DNA of 40,374 bases from positions 1 to 40,374 of the forward strand of contig JALNYY010000022.1 of assembly GCA_023229605.1 (NCBI GenBank), given 5' to 3'. The position numbers were made by a program, and so were the translations under genes. The DNA comes from Methylobacter sp. (GTDB taxonomy: Bacteria > Pseudomonadota > Gammaproteobacteria > Methylococcales > Methylomonadaceae). Below the pieces are notes generated by a model, which saw only the letters and a program-made list of their open reading frames with translations, searched no databases and was not told the DNA's origin. Shown one piece after another: positions 24,328 through 33,224 of this stretch (positions are counted from its first letter, which is position 1; each line of letters starts with the position of its first letter).

Positions 24328-27300
24328 TTATTTCTTTCCGATTGCCGGACCGACCAAATGCTCCAGCTCTTTAGCTAAGGCGATATAGGGAAACAGGTTA
24401 ACCGGCACGGCGCTGTTAATTTCCTGACAAACGCGCCGGTATCGGTTGATTTTATGTTTCTGGTCAGGCCGGTCGAAGTAGTCGGCGCAGCTTTCGGCTT
24501 TGCTTACCAGGATGGCCGTAATTGCGCGGCCTATCATCCGCTTCATGTCTTCTTGCAATTCATTCAATACTTTTCGTTCCCAATAGTCGTGCATGGGTAT
24601 TTTCGCCAGCTGCGCGCTGACCTCATGCAAGCCCAGATAACGGGTGATTTCATTGAACTGCTTCAGGGTGGTGACGAAATCCTGAGCGGTTTCCGCGGCC
24701 AATGAGACGATCAACGGAAAATCGTTGAGGCTGGATATAAACAGCATGTTGATCGCCAGTTGGTCGGGAATGCCGTTTTGCCGGTATTGCTCCAGCTGCT
24801 CGGTAAACTCGGTGCAGTCACTCTTGAAATATTGCTCATAGCCCTTTAAATAATGTTTATAGCAATCGATGGTTTGTTCATTGGGCCGGATTTTTCTTCT
24901 GTGCATTAAAGCCCAGCGACAAAAGCCGACCAGTGTATTTTCCAGCTGCATCAATAGCCGATAATGCCGGTCGGCTGCTATTTTATTGTCCAGCGCTCCA
25001 ATCGCCTGCCGCATCGCATCGCCGTCTAAAACCCGGTCGAAAGTCAGGTAACAGGTGACATGATCCAGGGTGTTTTCGCTGTCAGCGTCCAGGCTTAAAA
25101 AACCGCAACCGGCCTGATTGATGATTTTATTACTAATGAGGGTGGCTTTAATTTCATCCGCCAAAGGATGGCCGGAAAGTTGCTCGGCATACTGTTTGCT
25201 GAGTTGTTCGGGGAAATAGGCTTGCAAATAACAGCTGCAACATTCTTCCTTCAGCAAGGCGGATTGATCCTGTATCAGTTGGGTCAGGTACATTTTGCTT
25301 GCGGCCATCAGTACCGCAAGCTCTGGCCGGGTTATGGTTTGTCCGGGGCGGGACATGACGTCTTTGGTTTGCGGAAAGCATTCGCCGGCCCTATCGAAAA
25401 AATCGGCGGCTTCCAAACGCTCGGCCAGTTGCAAAAAAACAGACGGGTTTTCTTCGCAACGCAGTCGTTCCATGGATAAACAAAGACTTTGGGAGATATT
25501 GTCGGCCAGCACCGAGCGGCAGACATCTTCGGTCATGCTGATAAATAACGGTTGATAGTCGGCGATCAGGTTTTTCTTTTGCAAACCGGTCAGGAAGATT
25601 TTTAAATTCACCTCATGATCGGAGGTGTCGACGCCTGCCGAATTATCAATGGCATCGGTGTTAATGCGTCCTCCCATCAAGCTGTATTCGATGCGCGCTT
25701 TTTTGGTAAAGCCCAGATTGGCGCCTTCGCCGACGACGCCGGCGCCCAAGTCGTCAGCATTCACCCTGACGTTGTCATTAGCCCGGTCGCCGACGTCTTC
25801 GTGTTTTTCCGTGCCGGCTTTTACATAAGTACCGATGCCGCCCAGCCATAATAATTCGACAGGAGCCGCCAGCAGGTAACGTATCAGTGATTCGCCATCC
25901 AGCGATTTGTAACGCACGCCTAACCATTTTTTCAATTCGTGCGAAACCGGAATATCTTTGGCCGATCTTGGATAAACGCCGCCGCCTGCCGAAATAAGCG
26001 TCCGGTCGTAATCATTCCAGCTGGAACCGGGCAACTCAAACAAACGCTTGCGTTCATTAAATGCGGCATCGCTATCGGGCGGATTCGGGTCGATAAAAAT
26101 ATGTTGGCCGTTAAAGGCCGCCAACAGCCGGATATATGGCGATTGCAGCATGCCGTTGCCGAACACGTCGCCGTCCATGCTGCCTATACCGATGACGGTG
26201 AAGGCTTCGTTTTGTATGTCTTTGCCTAACTCACGAAAATGGCGTTTTACACATTCCCAGGCGCCGCGGGCGGTGATGCCCAGCGCTTTATGGTCGTAAC
26301 CGTGAGAGCCGCCGCTGGCAAAGGCGTCGCTCAACCAGAACCGGTATTCTGCCGAAACGGCATTGGCAATATCCGAGAACTGCGCCGTGCCTTTGTCGGC
26401 GGCGACTACCAGATAGGGGTCGGGATCGTCGTAACTGACGATGTTCTGAGGCTGGACGGCCTTGTCGTCGATATAATTGTCGGTTAAATCAAGCAAACCG
26501 CGTATCAGGGTGAGATAGGCTTTTTTTCCTGCTTCTTTGACGCCCAAGCCGTTGCCTGGCTGCGAGTGCTTTAGGCTGTTCTTTTTAAGTACAAATCCGC
26601 CCTTGGCGCCTGTCGGGATAATCAGGGCGTTTTTGCTGATCTGGGTTTGCATTAAGCCCAGGATTTCCGTCCTGAAATCATCGGGACGATCCGACCAGCG
26701 GATGCCGCCGCGGGAAATCTTGCCGCTACGTAAATGTATGCCTTCCATATCCACTGCATGGACATAAATCTCGTTTTGCGGTTTGGGCGGGGGCATATCG
26801 ATAATGCCGAGACTGTTAATTTTAAAGGCGATAAAATAATCCGCCATATCGCGGCGCAGATGAAAATTACAGCGCATGGTTGCATCAATCAGGTTAAACA
26901 AGGTGCGCAAAATCCGGTCGTCATTAATATCGGAAACCGAGGCAATGCTGTCCAGCAACTGCAAACGCAACGGAAATGAAACCTGTTCTTCCCGAATTAT
27001 CGGTTCATCCCACTCGGGATTCGGCCTAAAGCGCACTTCAAAGTAATTAAACAAGCCCAGCGCAACCGGCGGGTTGTTAAGTAAGGCATGATGTACGCTG
27101 GCCCGGGTCGTTTGATGCCCCAGTTGCAGGTAATAATTCCGGTAAGCCCTGAGCACATCGATTTCCTGCCAGGTCATTCCGATCAGGACACAGAGCTTGT
27201 TGAGCGCGTCATTTTCCACCATCCCGTTCATCATAACTTGAATGGTTTTCAGCATCCGGTCTCTTAATTTGGCGAATGAAGCGCACTGGCTTTTGGCTGC

Positions 27301-27684
27301 TTTGATGGTGAAGCTTTTAATAAACAGGGTAGTGCCGTCGACCATAACCTGAAACTGGACCTGATCCATGATTCTTAAATGCATGTTTTCCAGAACCGGG
27401 ATATATTCGTCCAGGTAACGCGGCTGTAGGCTGTAAAAATGCAGCCGGTAATGATCGGTTTTTTTGTCGGGATTAAGCAGGCTGATGTACTGGCTGTTTG
27501 TCGCCAAGATCTGCTCGAGATGCAGTATATCTTTTAGCGCATAACGCGGCGAAACCAGCGTCGGATAGTCGGCTGGGAACGCCGCATGGTATTTTTGCCA
27601 TAGCCGGTGACCGGCTTGCTTGCCCAAAGCCCTTTCAGCGAGATGCTGTAAGGCTGTCGGCCATGTCTTGCTTGGTCTGTTCAA
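24328..27684 (-). CDS. NAD-dependent glutamate dehydrogenase, short form
   Basis: The enzyme oxidises glutamate to 2-oxoglutarate and ammonia with NAD, feeding the TCA cycle. The 1118-residue product carries the conserved catalytic core of the large bacterial NAD-GDH family: RSGKISRGGIRWSDRPDDFR, then LIIPTGAKGGFV (about residue 355; glutamate-binding lysine). Further on are DKGTAQFSDIAN, VIGIGSMDGDVFGNGML, VGEGANLGFTKKAR and GGRINTDAIDNSAGVD. The large family members have about 1,600 residues, so roughly 450–500 N-terminal regulatory residues are missing. The start is TTG 27684 with GGATAAG upstream; an in-frame stop lies just before. It follows the anti-sigma kinase gene by 42 bases. Confidence 0.88.
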   Translation of the reverse strand: MNRPSKTWPTALQHLAERALGKQAGHRLWQKYHAAFPADYPTLVSPRYALKDILHLEQILATNSQYISLLNPDKKTDHYRLHFYSLQPRYLDEYIPVLENMHLRIMDQVQFQVMVDGTTLFIKSFTIKAAKSQCASFAKLRDRMLKTIQVMMNGMVENDALNKLCVLIGMTWQEIDVLRAYRNYYLQLGHQTTRASVHHALLNNPPVALGLFNYFEVRFRPNPEWDEPIIREEQVSFPLRLQLLDSIASVSDINDDRILRTLFNLIDATMRCNFHLRRDMADYFIAFKINSLGIIDMPPPKPQNEIYVHAVDMEGIHLRSGKISRGGIRWSDRPDDFRTEILGLMQTQISKNALIIPTGAKGGFVLKKNSLKHSQPGNGLGVKEAGKKAYLTLIRGLLDLTDNYIDDKAVQPQNIVSYDDPDPYLVVAADKGTAQFSDIANAVSAEYRFWLSDAFASGGSHGYDHKALGITARGAWECVKRHFRELGKDIQNEAFTVIGIGSMDGDVFGNGMLQSPYIRLLAAFNGQHIFIDPNPPDSDAAFNERKRLFELPGSSWNDYDRTLISAGGGVYPRSAKDIPVSHELKKWLGVRYKSLDGESLIRYLLAAPVELLWLGGIGTYVKAGTEKHEDVGDRANDNVRVNADDLGAGVVGEGANLGFTKKARIEYSLMGGRINTDAIDNSAGVDTSDHEVNLKIFLTGLQKKNLIADYQPLFISMTEDVCRSVLADNISQSLCLSMERLRCEENPSVFLQLAERLEAADFFDRAGECFPQTKDVMSRPGQTITRPELAVLMAASKMYLTQLIQDQSALLKEECCSCYLQAYFPEQLSKQYAEQLSGHPLADEIKATLISNKIINQAGCGFLSLDADSENTLDHVTCYLTFDRVLDGDAMRQAIGALDNKIAADRHYRLLMQLENTLVGFCRWALMHRRKIRPNEQTIDCYKHYLKGYEQYFKSDCTEFTEQLEQYRQNGIPDQLAINMLFISSLNDFPLIVSLAAETAQDFVTTLKQFNEITRYLGLHEVSAQLAKIPMHDYWERKVLNELQEDMKRMIGRAITAILVSKAESCADYFDRPDQKHKINRYRRVCQEINSAVPVNLFPYIALAKELEHLVGPAIGKK

Positions 27685-27726
27685 TTGCTTATCCGTTTTA
27701 TTGAAGGTTTACAACAGGATTGTTTT

Positions 27727-28152
27727 TCAGTTCAGATGTTTTATGATTTCCAATACATTGCAATCGCCCTGGCGGGTATAGGTGACCGAATCCATCAGGG
27801 TGCGGATGAAAAATATGCCCATGCCGCCTTCTTGCGGATGCTCAAAATCCGGCAGCGGCACGGACTCCAGGTCGAAGCCCTGGCCATGGTCATATACCTT
27901 GATATTCAGTTCATTTTTCTGAATATGGATGGTTATCCTGACGGTATCATCCGGGTTCGTCAGTGTCCCGTGTTTGATGGCATTGACGGTCGCTTCCGTC
28001 AGCACAAGATTCAGATGATAAGCCAACGCCTCCCGGTCGCCGGAAAACTCATCCAATTCCTTCGCTATATGCTCACCGATACTTCCGATCAAATCCAGAT
28101 ATTTGGTCTGCGTCGGAATGATTACCTCTACCTGAATAACCGAATTACACAT
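27727..28152 (-). CDS. RsbW-like anti-sigma factor / serine kinase
   Basis: The 141-residue protein is an HATPase_c_2 kinase of the RsbW/SpoIIAB type. The N box is LTEATVNAIKHG, the G1 box DHGQGFD and the G2 box GGMGIFFI. Such proteins bind a target (often a sigma factor) and phosphorylate a STAS-domain antagonist to control that binding. The STAS partner lies 9 bases upstream in the same operon-like run, so a complete partner-switch pair is present. No sigma factor or phosphatase gene is seen in the window. The next gene downstream is the NAD-glutamate dehydrogenase. Confidence 0.88.
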   Translation of the reverse strand: MCNSVIQVEVIIPTQTKYLDLIGSIGEHIAKELDEFSGDREALAYHLNLVLTEATVNAIKHGTLTNPDDTVRITIHIQKNELNIKVYDHGQGFDLESVPLPDFEHPQEGGMGIFFIRTLMDSVTYTRQGDCNVLEIIKHLN

Positions 28153-28161
28153 ACAAAACCT

Positions 28162-28500
28162 CTACGTTTCGCTATCAAAAGCCTCATTTAAATCCGCATA
28201 GATATCAAATACCCTATCCAGCCGGGTTAATTCAAACATAGATAACACCTGTTGCTGCATGTTGGCTATAGCCAGCTTGCCCGATCTGGCCGCCGCATTT
28301 TTATACCCTGACAGCAAAGCGCCCAAACCGGAGCTGTCGATAAAACGTACTTGTTCCAGCTGGACAATAATGTTGATTTCGCCGCGTTCTATCAGATGTA
28401 AGATTGCGTCCTTTAATTCGCCTGAATTATGTGCGTCTATTCTTTCGTCCTTAATAAAAAGGACACTGTAACCGTTTATTTTTTCCGACTTCAAGTTCAT
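28162..28500 (-). CDS. STAS-domain anti-sigma factor antagonist (RsbV/SpoIIAA-like)
   Basis: The 112-residue protein is a single STAS domain with the phosphorylation loop FIDSSGLGALLSG; Ser56, directly after Asp55, is the expected target. It also has the family's C-terminal MFELTRLDRVFDIY segment. The unphosphorylated form would bind the adjacent RsbW-like kinase and free its target. It is the first gene of a minus-strand set with the kinase and the NAD-glutamate dehydrogenase. The promoter should lie in 28501–28728, shared divergently with the PEBP gene. Confidence 0.9.
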   Translation of the reverse strand: MNLKSEKINGYSVLFIKDERIDAHNSGELKDAILHLIERGEINIIVQLEQVRFIDSSGLGALLSGYKNAAARSGKLAIANMQQQVLSMFELTRLDRVFDIYADLNEAFDSET

Positions 28501-28728
28501 AGGTTTTTCTTGGGTGAGATAATTATTTAAAACAAACTCTGTAACCTAATCATAGCACCATAAGCAACCTCCTGGTTTTGCCGGGCAAGAGTCGGCTGTA
28601 GAAGTTGGAGTTTAAACTAATGAAAAGTTGTTTGTCTGTAGGTCTTTTCTACAATTGTCTGCCGGGCGGGAAAGGTTTATTGTCTGGCGTTTGATACGAA
28701 AAAGCTGTTTTACCGGATGAGGCGATCT

Positions 28729-29289
28729 ATGAATTCAATCAAACAGAAGGTTTTTATTTTTTTAGTTTCCAGCATTTTTTTTACTACAGCCGTCTTGGCC
28801 GAAGGGGAACAAAGCATGGCATTGACTCTCAAATCACCGGACTTTGTCCATCAGGGAGAAATCCCCAAAACGTTGACCTGTGATGGCGATGACAGCTCGC
28901 CTGCTTTAAGCTGGTCAGGGGTTCCGCCGCATGCCAAGAGCCTGGTGTTAATCGTTGACGACCCCGATGCGCCGGACCCTGCCAAACCCAAAATGACCTG
29001 GGTGCACTGGCTGCTCTATAACATTCCGCCGACCGTCACGGAATTGCCGCGAGCCGTTGCCGTTGGCAATTTGCCCGCGGGCAGCCAACAAGGCGAAAAC
29101 GACTGGAAACGGACGGGTTATGGCGGCCCCTGTCCGCCTATCGGCCGGCATCGGTACTTTCATAAACTCTACGCATTGGATATTGAATTACCGGATCTGC
29201 ATCAGCCCAATAAGACCCAGCTTGAAAAAGCGATGGCGGGGCATATTGTCGGGCAGGCGGAACTGATTGGAACTTATCGGCGACAGTAA
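28729..29289 (+). CDS. YbhB/YbcL-type PEBP (Raf kinase inhibitor-like) protein, exported
   Basis: The 186-residue protein has a signal peptide (cleavage near VLA, about residue 24) followed by a phosphatidylethanolamine-binding-protein domain. Visible motifs are SPALSWSGVP, IVDDPDAPDP, TWVHWLLYNIP and GGPCPPIGRHRYFHKLYAL. The bacterial YbhB/YbcL group binds small anionic ligands; the in vivo role is unclear. ATG 28729 is chosen because GAGG lies 7–11 bases upstream; the frame also offers ATG 28717. It is divergent from the STAS gene and convergent with tolC. Confidence 0.9.
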   Translation: MNSIKQKVFIFLVSSIFFTTAVLAEGEQSMALTLKSPDFVHQGEIPKTLTCDGDDSSPALSWSGVPPHAKSLVLIVDDPDAPDPAKPKMTWVHWLLYNIPPTVTELPRAVAVGNLPAGSQQGENDWKRTGYGGPCPPIGRHRYFHKLYALDIELPDLHQPNKTQLEKAMAGHIVGQAELIGTYRRQ

Positions 29290-29348
29290 CAAATAAAGTC
29301 AGTCGGCAGATTATTTTTACATCACTGATGTAATAGCCAAGAAATTTT

Positions 29349-29404
29349 CACCACGAAGACATGAAGAAAAAAATATAAAACTTTGTGCTCTTTGTGGTGT
29401 TTTT
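29349..29404 (+). terminator. Terminator-like hairpin between PEBP and tolC genes
   Basis: CACCACGAAG (29349–29358) pairs with CTTTGTGGTG (29390–29399), nine Watson–Crick pairs and one G·U, followed by TTTTT. The arms belong to a common bacterial repeat type (CACCACGAAGACAC...). It could terminate the plus-strand gene. Confidence 0.5.
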
Positions 29405-29412
29405 ATATGAAG

Positions 29413-30762
29413 TTACTCAGCTTGTTTGCCCCCGGCATTCGTTACCAACAATCGGTTAACCTGTTCAATATCATCCTGACTGAGGCTGCTGGAGGCTTGT
29501 TTTAACTTGATGCCGTTGATCAGATAATCGTAACGGGTGCGTGAAAAATCCCGTTTCGCCCGGTATAAATTTCTTTGTTCGTTCAACACCTCAATCATGG
29601 TGCGGGTGCCGGCCCCAAAGCCTGCTTCGGTCGCCTCCAAGGCGCTGGTTGCCGACGTCACTGCGGCTTTTAGGGCGTCTACACGGCTAATGGCGGTCAA
29701 GACGCCCCGATAGGCATCTTTCACCTGACGGTTTACCGCTCGCTTTTTCGCAGTCAAGTCCTCTTTTGCTGCTTGGTATTCATAGCCGGCCTGACGGGTT
29801 CTGGAGTTTACCGCACCGCCTTCAAACAGCGGCACATTCAGTTGCACACCGATACTCTGGGTGTCGCCCCGAGAGCCAAAGCTGCTGGTATTGTCGGACG
29901 CCCCGTATGAGCCGATCAAATCAAGGCGAGGCAAGTGGCCGCTGCGTTGCAAGTCTATGGCTTTGCGCGATACTTCCGCCTGATTAAATGCCGAGATGAT
30001 GCTGAAGTTATTGAGTTCGGCTAGATCGCTCCACGCCGAAATATCCGCCGGTTCAGGTTTGAGTAACGGGAGTTGTTCGCCCAGCGCATTGAGCGATGCA
30101 TCATTTTCGCCGATGATTTCCCTTAATGCTTCTTTTTGGTTATCCAGATTATTGGCCGCGTCAATTTCATTGGCGTTGGCTTGGTCGAAACCGGCCTGCG
30201 CCTCGTTAACATCGGTTATTGCAATAATGCCGACATTAAATCGTTGCTGAGCCTGTTCCAATTGCCGGGCGATAGCCTGCTTTTCTGCCGAGGCAAATTG
30301 CAGGTTGTCCTGGGCATACAGCACATTGAAATAGGCTTCGGTCGTTTTGACCATCAGGTTTTGTAATTCAGCCAGATACGTCGCTTCAGCCTGGGCGATT
30401 TGGTTGTCGGATTGGCTTAATTGTATCCAGTGCTCCCAATGGAACAGGGGCTGGGTTAAGTTGAGATTAAAGGTGTTGTTCCAGAACTCCTGGTTGACGG
30501 CAGGGCCTTGATAAGTATTGGTTTTTTTGTTATGCAGGTGTTGTTTGCTGCTGGCTCCGGCGGCAGATATATTTGGCAGAAACCGCGCAATGCTTTGATC
30601 TCTTGATTCGCCGACGGCGGATTGCTTGGCTTGGGCCTGCTTTAAAACCGGCGCATTTTGCAAGGCAAGCGCATAGGTTTCTGACAAATCTTGCGCATAC
30701 AGCGGTGAAATCCCCGTTATCAAGCTGACAATAACTGCGGATAGTTTTGCGTGTGGTTTCAT
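29413..30762 (-). CDS. tolC: TolC-family outer-membrane channel protein
   Basis: TolC forms a trimeric outer-membrane and periplasmic channel for type I secretion and multidrug efflux. The 449-residue product has a signal peptide ending near YAQ (residue 23), then two internally repeated halves of long coiled helices with beta strands. Conserved features seen are TQPLFHWEHW, TTEAYFNVLYAQDNL, the helical hairpin RFNVGIIAITDVNEAQAG and its second-half counterpart GFGAGTRTMIEVLNEQRNLY. ATG 30762 is chosen; an upstream TTG adds four residues. No membrane-fusion or pump gene is next to it, as is usual for TolC itself. Confidence 0.88.
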   Translation of the reverse strand: MKPHAKLSAVIVSLITGISPLYAQDLSETYALALQNAPVLKQAQAKQSAVGESRDQSIARFLPNISAAGASSKQHLHNKKTNTYQGPAVNQEFWNNTFNLNLTQPLFHWEHWIQLSQSDNQIAQAEATYLAELQNLMVKTTEAYFNVLYAQDNLQFASAEKQAIARQLEQAQQRFNVGIIAITDVNEAQAGFDQANANEIDAANNLDNQKEALREIIGENDASLNALGEQLPLLKPEPADISAWSDLAELNNFSIISAFNQAEVSRKAIDLQRSGHLPRLDLIGSYGASDNTSSFGSRGDTQSIGVQLNVPLFEGGAVNSRTRQAGYEYQAAKEDLTAKKRAVNRQVKDAYRGVLTAISRVDALKAAVTSATSALEATEAGFGAGTRTMIEVLNEQRNLYRAKRDFSRTRYDYLINGIKLKQASSSLSQDDIEQVNRLLVTNAGGKQAE

Positions 30763-31316
30763 GTGCGAAATCAATAAATCATTTAAGTGCGGGGTCCAAT
30801 TAGGCGGCTGTCTTCCGATTAAACCCGCAAAATAGGGCCGGGCTTTAAAAAAGGCACTACTTTATATTAGTGGCGGTAACGATTTAATGAAGGAAGCATC
30901 AAATTTGATGCCGGACATAACTACAGGTAATAAAAAGGAATCGTAAGCTATTAAAAACAAATAGTGTGCAACCTCTGTTGTTAAATATGCCGATAATAAT
31001 ACCGCCACGAGATTAATGTTGCCCGTATTTTTAGTGTAAGCATAAGCTTATAGGTAAATAATCTATGGCTTGCATACAGCGGTTTTTGTTTACGCTACAT
31101 TAGCTGTCGCCGGGAGCTGTTTTTTTGACGGGCGGCGCAGTTCATCGTGTAGGGCAATGTTGAGCTGTCAAGGAACCGTCGCTGATCACAAGCGGCTTGT
31201 TAGCGGGAAAATTAAGGCATGCCCCGTTTGCGCAGGTTTTTAGTAACATTTTGTGAAACTGGCGGATGGTAGGGGTAGGCGACCAATAATATTTTGTAAA
31301 TTTTGAGGAAGGGAAA
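30763..31316. other. Intergenic region between divergent tolC and diheme oxygenase genes
   Basis: No gene is seen in these 550 bases. A perfect 16-bp palindrome GCATCAAATTTGATGC lies at 30896–30911, in the region expected to contain the tolC promoter, and could be a regulator site. The GAGGAAGGG ribosome site of the plus-strand gene is at the right edge. Confidence 0.5.
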
Positions 31317-33110
31317 ATGAAAAAAAATAAATATGTATCGGGGACAAGATGCCTTGCGGGCACGGTTCTCGCCATGTCTATGCTTGCACCGCCGCCATCG
31401 ACAGCGGCTGCGTCGTCGCCCGTGCTGACCGATCAAGGGAAAAAGTGGACCGAGTCCACCCGTGAAAAATATTATACCCAGGATCAGGGATCGAGAGTCA
31501 TGCCGTTGAAGTGGATCAACGCCTTGAAACAAGCGGACGGCGCCCCCTTTATGGCGGACAGCCTCAGCCGGTACGGTTACCTGCCGAACCCCAAGAGCGC
31601 GGAGCCGGGCCTGCCGGTTGGATTCACCGTTGCCAAGGAGAATGGCGACAAAATCATCGGCTTGAATTGCTCGGCCTGCCATTCCCGCCAGATTGAGGTT
31701 TCCGGCACCTCCTACCGGATCGACGGTGGTCCCGCCATTACCGACATACAAAGCTTCTTTGCCGATCTCGATACCGCAGTCAATAAGGTGCTAAACGATC
31801 CTAACGCTTTTGCGGATTTTGCCCATGCTGTGCTTGGCGCATCGCCGACAAAATCTGATGAAGACAAATTGCGCGCCGATGTTGCAGCCTGGTTCCTGCC
31901 TTTTGACACAATTATGAAAGGTTCGCTGCCGACCGAGTCTCCTTGGGGACCGTCCCGACTTGACGCTGTATCGATGATCTTCAACCGGGTATCAGGGCTT
32001 GATATAGGGCCGGCTCCGACCCACATGATTCCAGAGAATATCAAGCTGGCCGACGCACCGACACGTTATCCGTTCGTCTGGAACGCGCCGATTCAAGACA
32101 TAACGCAATGGCCCGGCTTCGCTCCAAACGGAAATCGCATACTGGGGCTTTCCCGGAACCTTGGCGAAGTCTTCGGTGTTTTCGCTGACTTTCATCCTAA
32201 AAAAGACGATTCACGGCTGCTCAAAATCAATTACGTGGACAATAACTCGGCAAACTTCCACGGCTTGAATAAGCTGGAAAGCCTAATCAAGAAGATCGGT
32301 CCGCCGAAATGGCCCTGGAAGCTCGATAAGACGCTTGCCGCCGAGGGAGAGAAGGTGTTCAACAAGAAAGACCCCGCCCAAGGTAATGAAAGCTGCGCCG
32401 ACTGCCATGGTATCAAGGAAGGCAAAATGCGTTCTTTTACCCACAAAACCTGGGCTACGCCAATACTGGATGTTGGCACGGATTCCAGGGAAGTGAACCT
32501 GTTGGGTTCCCAGGTTAAAACCGGGGTGCTTGAAGGAGCAGTGATTTTTCCCGGCAAGCCGCCGCTTAAAGCTGTCGACTCGGCCTTTTCTGTTTTAGGA
32601 ACCGTAGTCAGCGGCGCCATTCTGCAACATTACCTGCCGGTTGAACTCAACGCGAAAGAGCAGAAGGAAGTGAGCAAGTTGGATCGGTTGAAATCGATAT
32701 TTAAATCGGAGGTTGATAAATTCGAAGACCTAGGGGATTTGGGTGGCTTGGACGACCTCAAGGAAACCTTTCAAACGAAAGAGCCTACTGCCACACCATC
32801 TTATCCCTACGAATCCCGTGTACTTCAGGGGATTTGGGCAGCTGCGCCTTACCTGCATAACGGATCGGTGCCGACTTTGGCCGAACTGTTGACGCCATCC
32901 GATAAGCGGATTGCCGATTTTAAAATCGGTCCGGCATACGACGTGGATAAAGTCGGACTGGCGGTTGAGCAGACCAAGTTCAATTTCACGCTGAAAACGA
33001 CCGATTGTAAAGACCGGAACTCAGGCAACAGCCGGTGCGGCCACGATTACGGAACCAGCTTTACCGATGCAGAGAAGAAAGCTCTTCTCGAATATCTAAA
33101 AGGCTTGTAA
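31317..33110 (+). CDS. RoxA-like diheme c-type cytochrome (oxygenase/peroxidase family)
   Basis: The 597-residue protein has a signal peptide (cleavage near ATA or ASS, residues 30–33) and two heme c sites: CSACH (118–122) and CADCH (360–364). Family features of diheme peroxidase-like oxygenases are WGPSRLDA (210–217), RNLGEVFGVFADF (280–292) and the distal motif AAPYLHNGSVPTLAELL. The family includes rubber oxygenase RoxA and the Pseudomonas aeruginosa fatty-acid dioxygenase/diol synthase pair. An exported enzyme that inserts oxygen into an unsaturated lipid or polyisoprenoid is plausible; the substrate is not readable. A strong ribosome site precedes it, and a strong terminator separates it from the P450 gene. 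Confidence 0.8.
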   Translation: MKKNKYVSGTRCLAGTVLAMSMLAPPPSTAAASSPVLTDQGKKWTESTREKYYTQDQGSRVMPLKWINALKQADGAPFMADSLSRYGYLPNPKSAEPGLPVGFTVAKENGDKIIGLNCSACHSRQIEVSGTSYRIDGGPAITDIQSFFADLDTAVNKVLNDPNAFADFAHAVLGASPTKSDEDKLRADVAAWFLPFDTIMKGSLPTESPWGPSRLDAVSMIFNRVSGLDIGPAPTHMIPENIKLADAPTRYPFVWNAPIQDITQWPGFAPNGNRILGLSRNLGEVFGVFADFHPKKDDSRLLKINYVDNNSANFHGLNKLESLIKKIGPPKWPWKLDKTLAAEGEKVFNKKDPAQGNESCADCHGIKEGKMRSFTHKTWATPILDVGTDSREVNLLGSQVKTGVLEGAVIFPGKPPLKAVDSAFSVLGTVVSGAILQHYLPVELNAKEQKEVSKLDRLKSIFKSEVDKFEDLGDLGGLDDLKETFQTKEPTATPSYPYESRVLQGIWAAAPYLHNGSVPTLAELLTPSDKRIADFKIGPAYDVDKVGLAVEQTKFNFTLKTTDCKDRNSGNSRCGHDYGTSFTDAEKKALLEYLKGL

Positions 33111-33130
33111 GTCCGGGCGCCGTTAAACAG

Positions 33131-33161
33131 CGGGACGGGGCATACGCGCCGTCCCGTTTTT
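33131..33161 (+). terminator. Rho-independent terminator after the diheme oxygenase gene
   Basis: CGGGACGG (33131–33138) pairs perfectly with CCGTCCCG (33149–33156) and is followed by five T. It lies about 20 bases after the stop codon, so the P450 gene probably has its own promoter or depends on read-through. Confidence 0.85.
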
Positions 33162-33224
33162 ATATGGGCAAAATATATCTCGTGGCGAATGTCTCCGAAA
33201 TGAAAAATCTAAAAGGAAACAACG

